Shown: positions 20,000-31,372 of the stretch, one piece after another | Layout: every line of letters starts with the position of its first letter | Numbering within the stretch: the stretch's first letter is position 1 | NCBI GenBank assembly: GCA_947568835.1 | Contig: OX387603.1 | Span: forward strand, 2,891,701-2,955,700 | Direction: 5' to 3' | Source: Protonemura montana | Taxonomy: Eukaryota > Arthropoda > Insecta > Plecoptera > Nemouridae | DNA: 64,000 bases | Notes under the pieces: generated by a model | What the model saw: the letters and a program-made list of their open reading frames with translations, nothing else | Database searches by the model: none | What the model was told of the DNA's origin: nothing | Program-made: the position numbers and the translations under genes

Positions 20000-22900
20000 T
20001 TAAGCTAGCACTTCGATTAATACCATCAAGTAGGATATAGCAGTTCGCACGATCTGCAAAGAATAAGACAACTTTAAATTCCAGCATTCCTCACAAGTTT
20101 TCAACTCAAAATCAAACCCAAAGACAAAATTTCATTTAAATTAGTCAAGGAGAATAAGCTATTTTTTAGGCCTAGGCTGGAAAAGAATAGAAACAAGCTG
20201 AATTTGGCAGGAGATCTTCAGGACACTTTCCTGAACATTGGCCAAAATTTCATAAATATTTATGCTAAGCATAATTGTTCTTCACCACTTTTTAGTAGTG
20301 GTTATTAATAAAAACCCGGTTATTTGCAAATCTAAGGTAGATATCAAAACATTTGTTGACGACAATGTTGAAGGTCACTAAATCTACAACGAAACTAAAA
20401 TTACTCGCGCTAAGCTCTTTTTAATAAAACTAGCGAAGAAGAAAGTAAATACTTGAAAATAAGGCTGTCAAAAAGTTGGTAATTACGTTGAGGAACGTCT
20501 CCGCGTTGAGCAAGATAAGACCGAATGCGGAGAGCTGCAGCGGAGTCTGCACTCGATGGATCAGCATCTTCAGACTGGACCTGGTTTCCGGCAGCAAGGT
20601 CTTCTCGTGCCAGCCGCAGCCAAACGCAGTCTCGCGCAGTGACAAGCTCTGCGTAGACAAACAATATTAATGCTAAGATTCTTTCAGTGCATCAAAACTT
20701 GCCCCTTCTAACAGAAACTCAAGATGGGGCACAGGTTTTTAGAGATTTTCAACTATCACCATGTTACATCCTTTGAATGGTGTCAGCGCAAAGAAGCGAC
20801 CTTCATGATTATAAGCCAGATCAGAAACAAGACGAATAGTTGCTTTAAGAAAAACTATATGAACTGGGTTTTGAATGCTAAGTAAAGGGCTACTAAATTT
20901 AGTAATTTAGAAATTTAGAAATTTAGAAATTTAGTAGCCCTTTACTTAGCATTAAAAATCCAGTTGAAATAGTATTTCTTAAAACAAGTGCTAAGGATAA
21001 ATCAAGTTGACATGAGTCTAAAAACCATCGTGTAGTTGCTTGCATAATGAGAGTACATATCGTGATTATTTTCTGATAGAAATATGTTTTTAATAATTTT
21101 CGCGGGGTATAAAATCGAGACAGTAGCTGTCGGTGGAGAATGTTTTGTACGACTAACTGACAATTCAATGACAAGTCAACTCTACTAACACTGACACCTA
21201 AACCTTACACTAAACTAAACAATGTCACGTTGCTCCTTGTTTCAAATACACTGAGACATGTCGTTAGTGAATGGTAATAAAGTATGGCATTTTTTGAAAT
21301 TACGCGTCATTTGTATGTTCTGGTTTTGCAATGAAAGGACGGAGCACAGTTTTTGTAATTGCATTTAACATTATCCCCAATTTAAAAGTCTGTCTGCATG
21401 ACTAGCCACGTTTCAGTGTATCTCACGGAACGTTTTGCAGCTCGGGGACCTCCTACCGTGATATTGATATGAAAACGTACTAACGAGGTCCTTGACCGTA
21501 ACTTCGAGACGGCTGAGTTGTACTCACTGCGTCCTCTAGCCTGTCACCGTAGTGACAGAAGACAAATAGATGCGCGAGGTGCGTAATTGCGAACATGACG
21601 AACATCTGGCGACGCGCTTCGTCCAGAGGGACCTGGTTCGATGCCGGTGCCCGGCGGGAAACAAAAAGTAGCAATTTTTTTTAAGTTTACATACAAATAA
21701 TCTTGAAAATGCTGTAAGAGATTTCAGTAAATAAGTAATAATGCTCGATGAAGGCATTCATAACCAAAAGAAAACCGACTTTGGAAGGTTATTTTAGGTT
21801 TTTCGGTTTTTTTTTAAGATAATTTGGTTACGGGATTTTTGACAACTTTGCTCGCAGTGTCCGACTATTTTGTAACTTTATTGCAAGATATAGGCCATTA
21901 TTTTAAGCCTAACAGTCATTTTTTTTGGAATGAAAATATATCTTGGGAATCATTTATAACTTGCGATGATGGAGTTTTCAAAAATAACAATAATTGGCTA
22001 TGATAAATTCAGGTGCGTTCATGAGTACCGCCCGTTGCGCTGTCGCTGCAACTTATAACTTGTTTAATCTTGACTTTAAGTTGTATTCACATTAAGCAAC
22101 AACAAACTTGGTCAATCAACGCCACCACAATAACCAGGCACGAAGCTAACTTAAAGTTAAACTTACCGCGACAAAGACAAAAGCAGAGAAGCACAAGACA
22201 AGCGTCATGGTGACAAACTCTACCAAGAAAATCGGCGAGTAGATTTCCTGCAGCTTTTCACCCGTCCTAGAACAAGGTCACTCTCAGCTTCAGAAGAATC
22301 CAGAGTAGCTTTACAGGTGATTAAAGTCAGTCCGGGCAGCAAAGCATTGTTTATATTGCTTCTAGATCTTTGAAACCAGAAAAAAAAAATGTTATGATAG
22401 TTTTTAGACTCGTGTCTACTTGATGTAAACTTAGCACTAGTTTTAACAAAAACTATTTCAACTGGGTTTTGAATGCTAAGTGAAGAACAACTAAATTTCC
22501 CAACGTTTTGTAACTTGTACCTGCTACTTTATCAAAGGTAAGGACTGATTTTTTCCTTGATAATGTAACAGGTGCAAGTTACGAAAAATTGGAAAATTTT
22601 GTTGTTCTTTACTTTGCATTTAAAGCCCAGTTAAAATAATTTTTGTTAAAATTGTTTTTCTGATCGACGGCTGTTTGCTGATAATTTAAAAGGGACAAAC
22701 GGACAAATTAGTTAATTTACGTGAAGTAATATTGAATATACCCTTCAGATCATTTTTTTTTAAATATTTTTAACTCGCGTGTAAGTATTATGAGATTAAA
22801 CTAGCAGTTTAAAAATATAACTACAACCAAACTGACTTTTCTGACATAAAATAACCATACATAATTACTTCATGACATCTTGATGATACTTTATCCACTT

Positions 22901-23716
22901 TTTCAATCTCTTTTCGTACACTTTACGATCAGACGATCGCTTCCTTGCGACACTTTTCAGCCGTTGTACATCCAAGCTGACATCATCCACCGGCGTCAGT
23001 TCGACCACCGTCTCTTCCTGGGGCTCGCAGAACACTTTCTTCAAACATTCCTCCAGATGCTTCATCTGGCTGACCTGCATCGCAATCAGCGAGAAGAAAA
23101 AAACATCAAACGCCACGAGTCTCGACATGGCGAATAACCCGGTCAATGTATGAAATGCGATAACAAACTCAAATGCCGGACTGACTAGCGGGTCAAACGG
23201 GAACCAAGCCGGGATCGCCAGGAACCGACCACCGTTTGCTTCTTGACTGGCAGGAAACAGTGGCATCAGGTTCATCGGCAGCGCCGGCGTAGCCATAGCG
23301 AGGAACATATAAGTCAGTATCTTCACGCGACGCATTTCCGGTGCGCGGTGTTTGCTTAGTTCATTAAGCGGATCCACATTTTGAAAAGAGTTGTCCCAGT
23401 GATCGAATAAATCGAGAAAACTTTGCCGGTTCCACGCCATGTATGTCATCTTCAATGTCACTTGCACGCACGAGAAGATGATCGAGATGACGACGCATCT
23501 TTCGGTGAGAGACGTTTCTTTGGTGGCTGCTTTCACGAGGAACGAGATGAGGCCGGCGACGACGATCATGTCGCCTAGCAGTCTGAACGCAGTTAGACCG
23601 ATCGAGCTTGGGGTAAACGAGCCGCCTGTTCTGAGGCTTGGCACGTACAGACCTGTGATCATATTCAGGCGCATGTTCATTGCATTCTGTTCATAAATTG
23701 AGTTTTTACCTCTCAT
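20000..23716 (-). CDS. Odorant receptor OR3 (7tm_6 family), five exons
   Basis: Exons 23716-22869, 22266-22167, 21632-21528, 20648-20487, 20053-20000 give 422 aa with intron phases 2,0,0,0. Exon 1 carries the OR word PAWFPFDPLVSPAFE. Exon 2 reads QEIYSPIFLVEFVTMTLVL, exon 3 VPLDEARRQMFVMFAITH then CHYGDRLEDA, exon 4 TAFGCGWHEKTLLPETRSS then HRVQTPLQLSAFG, and the last exon IVRTAISYLMVLIEVLA. Exon 4 is nearly identical to that of OR2. The frame is intact, so this is a likely functional tuning receptor acting with Orco; ligand unknown. The gene is stretched by a fold-back element in the intron before exon 3 and another in the intron after it. Confidence 0.9.
20843..21030. repeat. Compact fold-back copy (near-perfect palindrome)
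   Basis: Two arms of about 90 bp meet around AATTTAGAAATTTAGAAATT. The left arm has GTTTTGAATGCTAAGTAAAG and the right arm CTTTACTTAGCATTAAAAAT. Located in an OR3 intron (between exons 3 and 4), it would form a long hairpin in the pre-mRNA. Confidence 0.9.
22395..22655. repeat. Fold-back repeat family copy in OR3 intron 1
   Basis: Begins TTTTTAGACTCGTGTCTACT and holds both arms (TTCAACTGGGTTTTGAATGC and AAGCCCAGTTAAAATA) around a short spacer. Confidence 0.8.
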
Positions 23717-25286
23717 GATTATTTACTTTGTTTGGCAAATTTTATTTTTAGCTTGGCCGTAAAAAGGTTTCTAAGTCAAACTCAGTTGTTCCAACAGAAA
23801 GTACCTCAGTTTACGGACGAAATAATTCTGATTTTAATCGTCTTCAAATGCTGAACCCTTTTTTTTAAATTTATTATGACTGACACCCGGTTCGAAATTA
23901 TAGCCGATTTTGCCCTTAAATTTAAGCTTGATTATAAGTATAACCTTCCAATTTTCATAATTCACGGCTAGTTTATTCTGACTGTCCCACGTGTATCAAG
24001 TTCAGAAAAGCTCTGATGCAATTTCTTTCTAAGCTTTACACTTCTGTGTAAAGTGCTTCACCTTTAGTCACGTCTCTCTTGAGTTGAAACAATGATTTGG
24101 ATGACTTCAGCAACGAGAACAAAAGATAGGAACTGATGTCGACAATGACGTGACAAGTACGTTTAATTTTTTTTTGTCATTTCACTTAACAATGGAAATT
24201 ATTGAAACGATTTTTTGGAACTTTCGGATCAAAGTGAATATTGTGCCCTTCGTGCAGACTCAGAAAATAACAAAAGAATTGGTTCACAAATCCACGAATG
24301 GAATGGAATATTCACTAGAAATTTAGTGAAGACACAAAAATAAAGTGGAAAAAAGGATAATATGAATATTTATATGTATATATTTTTTTATTATTATAAA
24401 AACTACAACCGTCACAAAAATTGATAGTCAATTTAAAATTGAAATTGAAATTTTTAATTGTAATTCATTTCTGAGACGGTAGTGGTGTTTATAATATTAA
24501 AATCGTCCGCGCAATGCAAGTGTTTGCAATTTGAATAAGATTTCAAATAGATAATATAAATTATAATATATAACTGTTTTTGTATTAGTTAACGTGAATA
24601 TCACGCACCTTATCATGATCAAGCATGTAATTAGCCAGTCTGGAACCTAGAGGATCGACTCAAATTATAACTATTCTATACTTTCAGTGAAGTAATGAAC
24701 AGTTTCACTCTGTTTTTGCTTGACTTATTTGACGTTTCGTTGGAGTTGCCGTCGAAATCTTCAGGACTGGAGCGAAGAGCAGGCAGATGGTCACCGAATT
24801 GTTGACTTTTCATTTATGCAGAACATAGTTACTTGATTGCATCAGTCATCGAGCTTGTCAATGTTTTTGTTGCTGACTGGGTGGCCTGACAGTTGTGAAC
24901 CTTATAACCACCTCACGGGCAAATCTCTTGTGACCGCGCTCAAAATACCAACATTAAATTTAAGTCTTTATAAAATAAACTTTCCCTTTGTTATATTTAT
25001 CAAATTGAGGAAAAGTATAGCAATCCGTAAAGCAATCACATCATAGGTTCTTTCATTCCTCCAGACTTCTTGGAGTACTAAATGTATTCCCCACCTCGCA
25101 GACTTTTCAAACGTGCACCCACAGGATGGGGATAAAATCGTGAGTGTAAACCAGATTTCAGAATACATGTTTTGCAACGAAGAAAAAATGGTATGATTTT
25201 TACTTAGCATATCTTTTTTTATTTTCATTTCATTTTTTTTATCAAGTATTTTTTGTAAATCGTCTTACACGCTCGATCAGAGGAGG
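23717..25286. other. Intergenic between OR3 and SP-G
   Basis: Upstream region of OR3 and 3' flank of the protease gene SP-G. AT-rich, no gene recognised. Part of about 25050-25180 resembles sequence at about 53060-53100, in the 3' flank of SP-F. Confidence 0.6.
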
Positions 25287-28200
25287 CTATTCGAATCTGA
25301 TACCAGTTTTACTGGTGATCCAGTCCAGATATTGAGGAATAAAAGGGCCACCAAAGCTAAACACTGGACCTCGGAATCCTGGCCAATGCTGGTGGGTTTC
25401 ATAATGGGAGATAATCGAGACTTGACGATAAACGCCTTCAGGATCCTTCCAGACAACCGGGCCTCCAGAGTCACCCTAAAGACAAACAATGGCAGGTTAT
25501 TGAATTATTTCTGCGCTGTAGCCATGGAAATTGAAATATTATCTTAAAAAAGAGCGGCACTTCAGCTTTTCGTGGCAAGCAGTTGACGGCAAACGTAAAG
25601 AGCGGCACCCTTATTAGGATTCAATCTGATTTAAATTGCAAACGCGTGAAATGCGCAGGTTTTTAATCATTTTCAACACTATAACCGACTCATAAATGAA
25701 TGCCCAAACGGGGACTCGAACCCCGATCTCCACGAACCCGCGATAGGTGGAGATCGGGGTTCTAGTCCCCCAATAAGCATCAATTTTTGAGACGTTTATA
25801 GTGTTGATAATAATAAAAGGCACCCTTATTCTTCAACCTTTTTGTGGGTAAAATTTAACTTATTTATCTCGTAGCACACTGAAGAAAAAATATAAAACAC
25901 CACAGTACAGTTTATAATCTCTTGGTTCTTCTCTCGTCTCAGTGTAACTCATAAGCACAATTAAAGATGTTTAAACCACAAAACAAGAATGAAAACTGAG
26001 ATTATCAATTGAGTGTATTTAACTTACTCTGTGAACTGATCGACTTGACGACCACTCGGAACATAAGAAGGCAAGTTTTTGGCAAGCCGGGTCAGCTCTG
26101 ATCTTTAATTCGACAAACTGTAGATAATCCGCATCCGGGGTTTTTTTATCCAGATCTGAAAACCAAAATAATCCACACATTTTTGTGCTTTAAAATAAAC
26201 AAATCACGTTTAGCTATTTACCAAAATTATTTGTAACGATTTCAATCGATTTCTTATTCATTTGACATCTGGTTTTTAGACAGGTATTTGCTTTTATGTA
26301 GGACACTGGAACTAAATGCCGCATTGCGTACAGTACTGCACGCGTTTGAGTACATTTTAGTAATGCATCTGCATTAAGGGCACCGAACGGTTTGGCGTGT
26401 TGGAAAATCCGGTTCTCGTTAGATCACCAAAGATAAGCAACACTACGCTAGGTCATGGGTATTGGATGGGTGAACATCATACACATGACCAGTTCTGTTC
26501 GGGAGAGAGGTTGGAGGGATGAAAGTTAAGCAACACTTCGCTGAGTCAGGTATTGGATGGGTGACCATCATACACATGACCAGTTCTGTTCGGGTGAGAG
26601 GTTGGAGGGATGAAAGTTAAGCAACACTGCGCTGGGTCAGGTATTGGATGGGTGACCATCATACACATGACCAGTTCTGTTCGGGAGAGAGGTTGAAGGG
26701 ATGAAAGTTAGTACAGCAACTTAATTCGCCTTGTTTATCAACCTCTCGACAGCGTGGATTTGTGGAGGAATCCTGTTGTTCGCGTTGTGCCGTCCTTCGG
26801 AAGGGACGTTGAGCCGGTGGTCCCCTTGGTGCTCTTCGACAGGAGTAGGCTACGTGCCGGCACCGGGTTTCCCCTCCTCCCTTCTAGACTATGCTAGGTT
26901 CATCATCATCTACTCATTCACCGACGCCATTGGACCAGTGCCGCAGGGCTAGATGTCAAAACAGTGCGTCGTTAAACACCATAAATGCCCTTTAAGTGCA
27001 TCGCTTAACGACGTCGCTTTTCTCACCTGGATTGGAAGTTCGACCCCAACCAGCGACGAGGACCTTTTCACCAGATCTAAGATACGGCTGCGAGTGCTTG
27101 GCAAGTTTCACTGGTTGGATGGTTTCTGTAGTAATACGACACAAGTCCGTTGTGAATCAAAACAATGCAAGTCAAGGAAAACAATTACGGCATACAATTA
27201 CATAACAATTACGGGTTAAGGCAACGATTTCAGCTTTGGGTTCATTTGATGAGCGTTTGAAACAAACCAAATATTTATTTTGTCTATCTGGGTTTTTTTT
27301 AGTGTCTGTTTAATCTTAACTGGCCAAACGGTTTAACCGATTGGAAGACAATTTTTAAGACACCTCCACAATTGCTAATCTTTTATCTGATTCGTTTATC
27401 GAAACCATCACCTATTTGTCAATTTTTAATAACGATGCATGGAAATATCCATAATAATTACCAACACTGACCTAAAATGCATGGTTCTGTTGGGAAATCG
27501 TTTCAAAAAAACAAATATTTTACAGCGAAATCGGATTTTTTTTTTTTTTTTTTCTTTATGAATTAAAAAAAGCGTAATAAAAATAGACTTTTATTGAGAA
27601 ACGAAGCTACATTCATCTACAACGAAACTTAATCTAGCTCTAAGTTTAAAGTCATCAAGTTTAAAGGCTTTCAAAACGTGGATACTGTTCGTGGCCATCC
27701 GATGGCGTCTGCTACATCCGTTTTATTAAACCTAAACATATAAGTAATTACGACTTAAAGTTTGCATACATTTGTATCAATCGTTGAGATAATTATTATA
27801 AAATATTAAAGCGTAAACCAGTCTTAACAATATTAAACACGAAAACATTCACGATATGACCGTAAGTACGTTTATGGCCAACCAAGATTCTGACTCAACC
27901 AAGAAACCCAATGATGCAAGTAAGGTCTAGGTTTCCACGCCAAAAAAAAAAAGTGGGTTAATTTTTCCAACAATTGAACATGATCACAGGCATCTTGTGT
28001 TCACGCACCTGACCACGACAGTGGAAACTTCAATTTGACGAGCGCCACGTCGTGTTGCATGAGATCATAGAACGTGGTTTGCACTTGCGCAGTGAAGCCC
28101 TCGTGTTTAATGAACACTTTGGACAACTCGACCACCGTGTTGGCGGTACTAGAGTTCAGAGTTCCGAAGCGCAGCACCATCAGCGCATCTCTGGAATGAC

Positions 28201-31040
28201 GAAACTTTCTATGTCATCGATAATTAGCTCTCGTTACATTGATTGATTGATTTGTGGTGTTTAACGACGCTCTGTTTTGACAACTGGCCATGCGGCACTG
28301 GTCTAATGGCGTCGGTTAATGAGTGGATGATGATGAGGTTGAATCTAACCTAGACTAGAAGGGAGAAGGGGAAACACGGTGCCGGCACGTAGCCTACTCC
28401 TGTCGAACAGCACCAAGAGGACCACCGGCTTAACGTCCCTTCCGAAGGACGGTACAACTCGAACAACAGGATTCCTCCACAAATCCATGCTATCAAGAGG
28501 TTGATAAGCAAGGCGAGTGAAGTTGCTGTACTAACTTTCATCCCTCCAACCTCTCTCCCGAACAGAACTGGTCATGTGTATGATGGGCACCCATCCAATA
28601 CCTGGCCCAGCGCAGTGTTGTTTAACTTTCATCCCTCCAACCTCTCTCCCGAACAGAACTGGTCATGTATATGATGGTCACTTATCCAATACCTGACCCA
28701 GCGCAGTGTTGCTTAACTTTCATTCCTCCAACCTCTCTCCCGAACAGAACTGGTCATGTGTATGATGGGCACCCATCCAATACCTGGCCCAGCGCAGTGT
28801 TGTTTAACTTTCATCCCTCCAACCTCTCTCCCGAATAGAACTTGCCATGTGTATGATGGTCACCCATCCAATACTGACTCAGCGCAGTGTTGCTTAACTT
28901 TCATCCCTCCAACCTCTCTCCCGAACAGAACTGGTCATGTGTATGATGGTCACCCATCCAATATCTGACCCAGCGCAGTGTTGCTTAACTTTCATCCCTC
29001 CAGCCTCTCTCCCGAACAGAACTGGTCATGTGTATGATGGGCACCCATTCAATACCTGGCCCAGCGCAGTGTTGTTTAACTTTCATCCCTCCAACCTCTC
29101 TCCCGAACAGAACTGGTCATGTGTATGATGGCCACCCATCCAATACCTGACTCAGCGCAGTGTTGCTTAACTTTCATCCCTCCAACCTCTCTCCCGAACA
29201 GAACTGGTCATGTGTATGATGGTCACCCATCCAATACCTGACCCAGCACAGTGTTGCTTAACTTCGGTGGTCTCGTGACAGGAATATTCTCGAAGCTAAT
29301 ATGTTTTTCGAAGCTAAATGGCTTGTTTTTTAAGTATTAAATAGTGTGAGAATCCGAGAGCTTTACGTCTCTAGTGAATTTAACAGATCCAGAACTATGG
29401 ATACTAATTTTGCTAATCGGGTCGTCAACCGAAGACAATGAGAATGCACAAAGTCCATATAGTAACCAGCCGAAACATAAGACAGTATTCCATTCGTCAC
29501 CAGATTTATTAAAACAGATGACAGGTGGGTGCTCCGATAACAATTGGGATTCGCATTTTTAGACCTGCTATTTCAGTGGTCCGTGGTTGCAAAGTCCGAG
29601 GGAAACGGGTGGGGTTTTAAAATGTTTAACTTTATACCAACAATAAGAAAGATATGGAATAGTTACTGGTAGAAGCAGTGTGCAGCCGTCAGAACCCAAG
29701 AACTACCGATGATAACTTTATACCAACAATAAGAAAGATATGGAATAGTTACTGGTAGAAGCAGTGTGCAGCCGTCAGAACCCAAAAACTACCGATGATA
29801 ACTTTAGACCAACAATAAGAAAGATATGGAATAGTTACTGGTAGAAGCAGTGTGCAGCCGTCAGAACCCAAGAACTACCGATGATAACTTTAGACCAACA
29901 ATAAGAAAGATATGGAATAGTTACTGGTAGAAGCAGTGTGCAGCCGTCAGAACCCAAGAACTACCGATGATAACTTTAGACCAACAATAAGAAAGATATG
30001 GAATAGTTACTGGTAGAAGCAGTGTGCAGCCGTCAGAACCCAAGAACTACCGATGATAACTTTATACCAACAATACGAAAGATATGGAATAGTTACTGGT
30101 AGAAGCAGTGTGCAGCCGTCAGAACCCAAGAACTACCGATGATAACTTTAGACCAACAATAAGAAAGATATGGAATAGTTACTGGTAGAAGCAGTGTGCA
30201 GCCGTCAGAACCCAAGAACTACCGATGATAACTTTATACCAACAATAAGAAAGATATGGAATAGTTACTGGTAGAAGCAGTGTGCAGCCGTCAGAACCCA
30301 AGAACTACCGATGATTGAGCCTCCACATAAAGTAAAGCCGGCAGTTTGGTACACTTTTATTAAAACTTCCCAAGGAAATTGACCAAGTATGGCATTTTTA
30401 CCGCCAAATATATGTTTTTGAATCCCATTTTCTAGCTTCGTGACTTCTGAAAAAAAAAAAATATGTCTGAATATGATGGTTTTTTGACTCATGTCTACTT
30501 GATTTATCCTTAGCACTAGTTTTAAGAAAAACTATTTGAACTGGGTTGTGAATGCTAAGTAAAGGGCAACACTGTTCTAAGTGTTCAAGATTTATTTAGA
30601 TGCATTTAGGAAGCTTGAACTAAGTAATTGTTATAATTTTGTGTGGTTCTTTTGTTATTGGAAAATTGTCAGGACTGCTCTAACCCTTGAGGAAGTAACT
30701 AGTACAAGTTACGAAACGTTGGGAAATTATAGTTGTTCTTTACTTAGCATTCAAAACCCAGTTGAAATAGTTTTTGTTAATATGTCTGAATATTTTCAAG
30801 TAATTGGAGAAGGTGACCAAAATGATTTTATCAAACCACCGTACCAACTGGAAAGCATAATTCAACACCCTTCTAGCGCGAAAATTAAGATATGTACTTC
30901 ATAAAAAAATAAAAACTCTCCTCGTGCATTGATCAGTGCAAGGTTTTTAAAAGCACAATATTCTTACCTGTGTTTTGCAAGCTCGCCGTGAGGGTGGAAA
31001 TCACCAGTGTACATAAAATGACAATGCCTGATTGGCTCAT
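25287..31040 (-). CDS. Serine protease SP-G (S1A, chymotrypsin-like), six exons
   Basis: Secreted S1A endopeptidase zymogen. Exons 31040-30968 (signal peptide [19 protein letters not shown]), 30446-30269, 28190-28009, 27125-27027, 26155-26028, 25475-25287; 282 aa, intron phases 1,2,1,1,0. Mature N-terminus [14 protein letters not shown]. Catalytic His57 in LTAAHCFYQ, Asp102 in HDVALVKL, Ser195 in [11 protein letters not shown]. The residue six before Ser195 is Ser, pointing to a chymotrypsin-like pocket. Cys191 and Cys220 are absent, and the loop before the C-terminal helix reads [15 protein letters not shown] instead of the usual VYTRV. The residue before the activation Ile is His, not Arg/Lys. 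Introns hold two SINE copies, a fold-back element, and an array of exon-2-derived repeats. Frame intact. Confidence 0.88.
25685..25800. repeat. tRNA-like B-box repeat, inverted pair
   Basis: Two opposed copies of GTGGAGATCGGGGTTC with CCCC-rich continuation, one on each strand. The minus-strand copy contains a perfect B-box GGTTCGAGTCC. Located in the last intron of SP-G. Homologous to 15600-15660. No tRNA fold is evident. Confidence 0.6.
26381..26990 (+). mobile_element. 5S-like SINE with three 91-bp VNTR units
   Basis: Starts GAACGGTTTGGCGTGTTGG, then 5S-rRNA-like CCGGTTCTCG, TAAGCAACAC and TATTGGATGGGTGACCATC, and ends CGTCGTTAAACACCATA. The 91-bp block (5S box-C part plus GACCAGTTCTGTTCGGG) is tandemly repeated three times. 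Inserted in SP-G intron 4; the homologous SP-F intron lacks it. Confidence 0.85.
28240..29283 (-). mobile_element. 5S-like SINE with eight 91-bp VNTR units
   Basis: Same family as 26381-26990 on the opposite strand: tail GTTTAACGACGC at the left, head at the right. The phrase AACAGAACTGGTCATG, or a close variant, recurs every 91 bp from 28561 to 29197. Located in SP-G intron 2. Confidence 0.9.
29628..30315. repeat. 86-bp tandem array made from SP-G exon 2 end
   Basis: Exactly eight units of 86 bp. In each, 47 bp equal the end of SP-G exon 2 (minus strand [16 protein letters not shown] with catalytic His) and 39 bp equal the start of the intron, including the donor CA|GTAACT. The rightmost unit overlaps the real exon end (30269-30315). 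Units differ by only a few substitutions (TTTATACC or TTTAGACC, AATAAGAA or AATACGAA). Confidence 0.97.
30474..30780. repeat. Fold-back repeat copy in SP-G intron 1
   Basis: Left edge GATGGTTTTTTGACTCATGT, left arm AAAACTATTTGAACTGGGTT, and right arm TTAGCATTCAAAACCCAGTT. Lies just upstream of exon 2 in the sense of transcription. Confidence 0.85.
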
Positions 31041-31372
31041 TGCAAGGTTGCTAAGCAATACTCTGTTGGATGCACCAGTGCCCTGTGGGTTTTATTATAT
31101 TTTCCAATCCACCCAAGTTGACAATCGATTGTCTTGTTTTCATTAGACCATGGAATTGTGACAGATTGTTTCAGGTTTAAACGTCACATCAAATATTGTT
31201 ATTATTTCCGTTCTATTTAAATTTATTACACAGCATTAACAGTGCCATTGTTTCTGTAATTACAACTGTGACTGTCATTAAACGAGCTATTTTTTTTTAA
31301 TTGCATCAACGTGTATAGCAAATCTATTGCTTGGCACATAAAAGCAATATGCGCAAGCTATAGGCTTGGGTG
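31041..31372 (-). promoter_or_regulatory. SP-G upstream region, conserved with SP-D, E and F
   Basis: TATA-like AATATAATAAAA at about 31090-31102 (read on the minus strand), about 50-60 bp before the ATG. The following roughly 270 bp are near-identical to the flanks of SP-F and SP-D and similar to SP-E, so this is the duplicated promoter of the subfamily. Confidence 0.75.

Noticed and set aside
26412-26480. 5S rRNA gene
   Set aside because: Only the internal promoter region resembles 5S rRNA. The ends are missing and the sequence continues into a SINE body, so it is a SINE head.
28756-29128. Repetitive plus-strand peptide frames rich in Pro and Cys
   Set aside because: They are antisense translations of the 91-bp VNTR of the SINE at 28240-29283.
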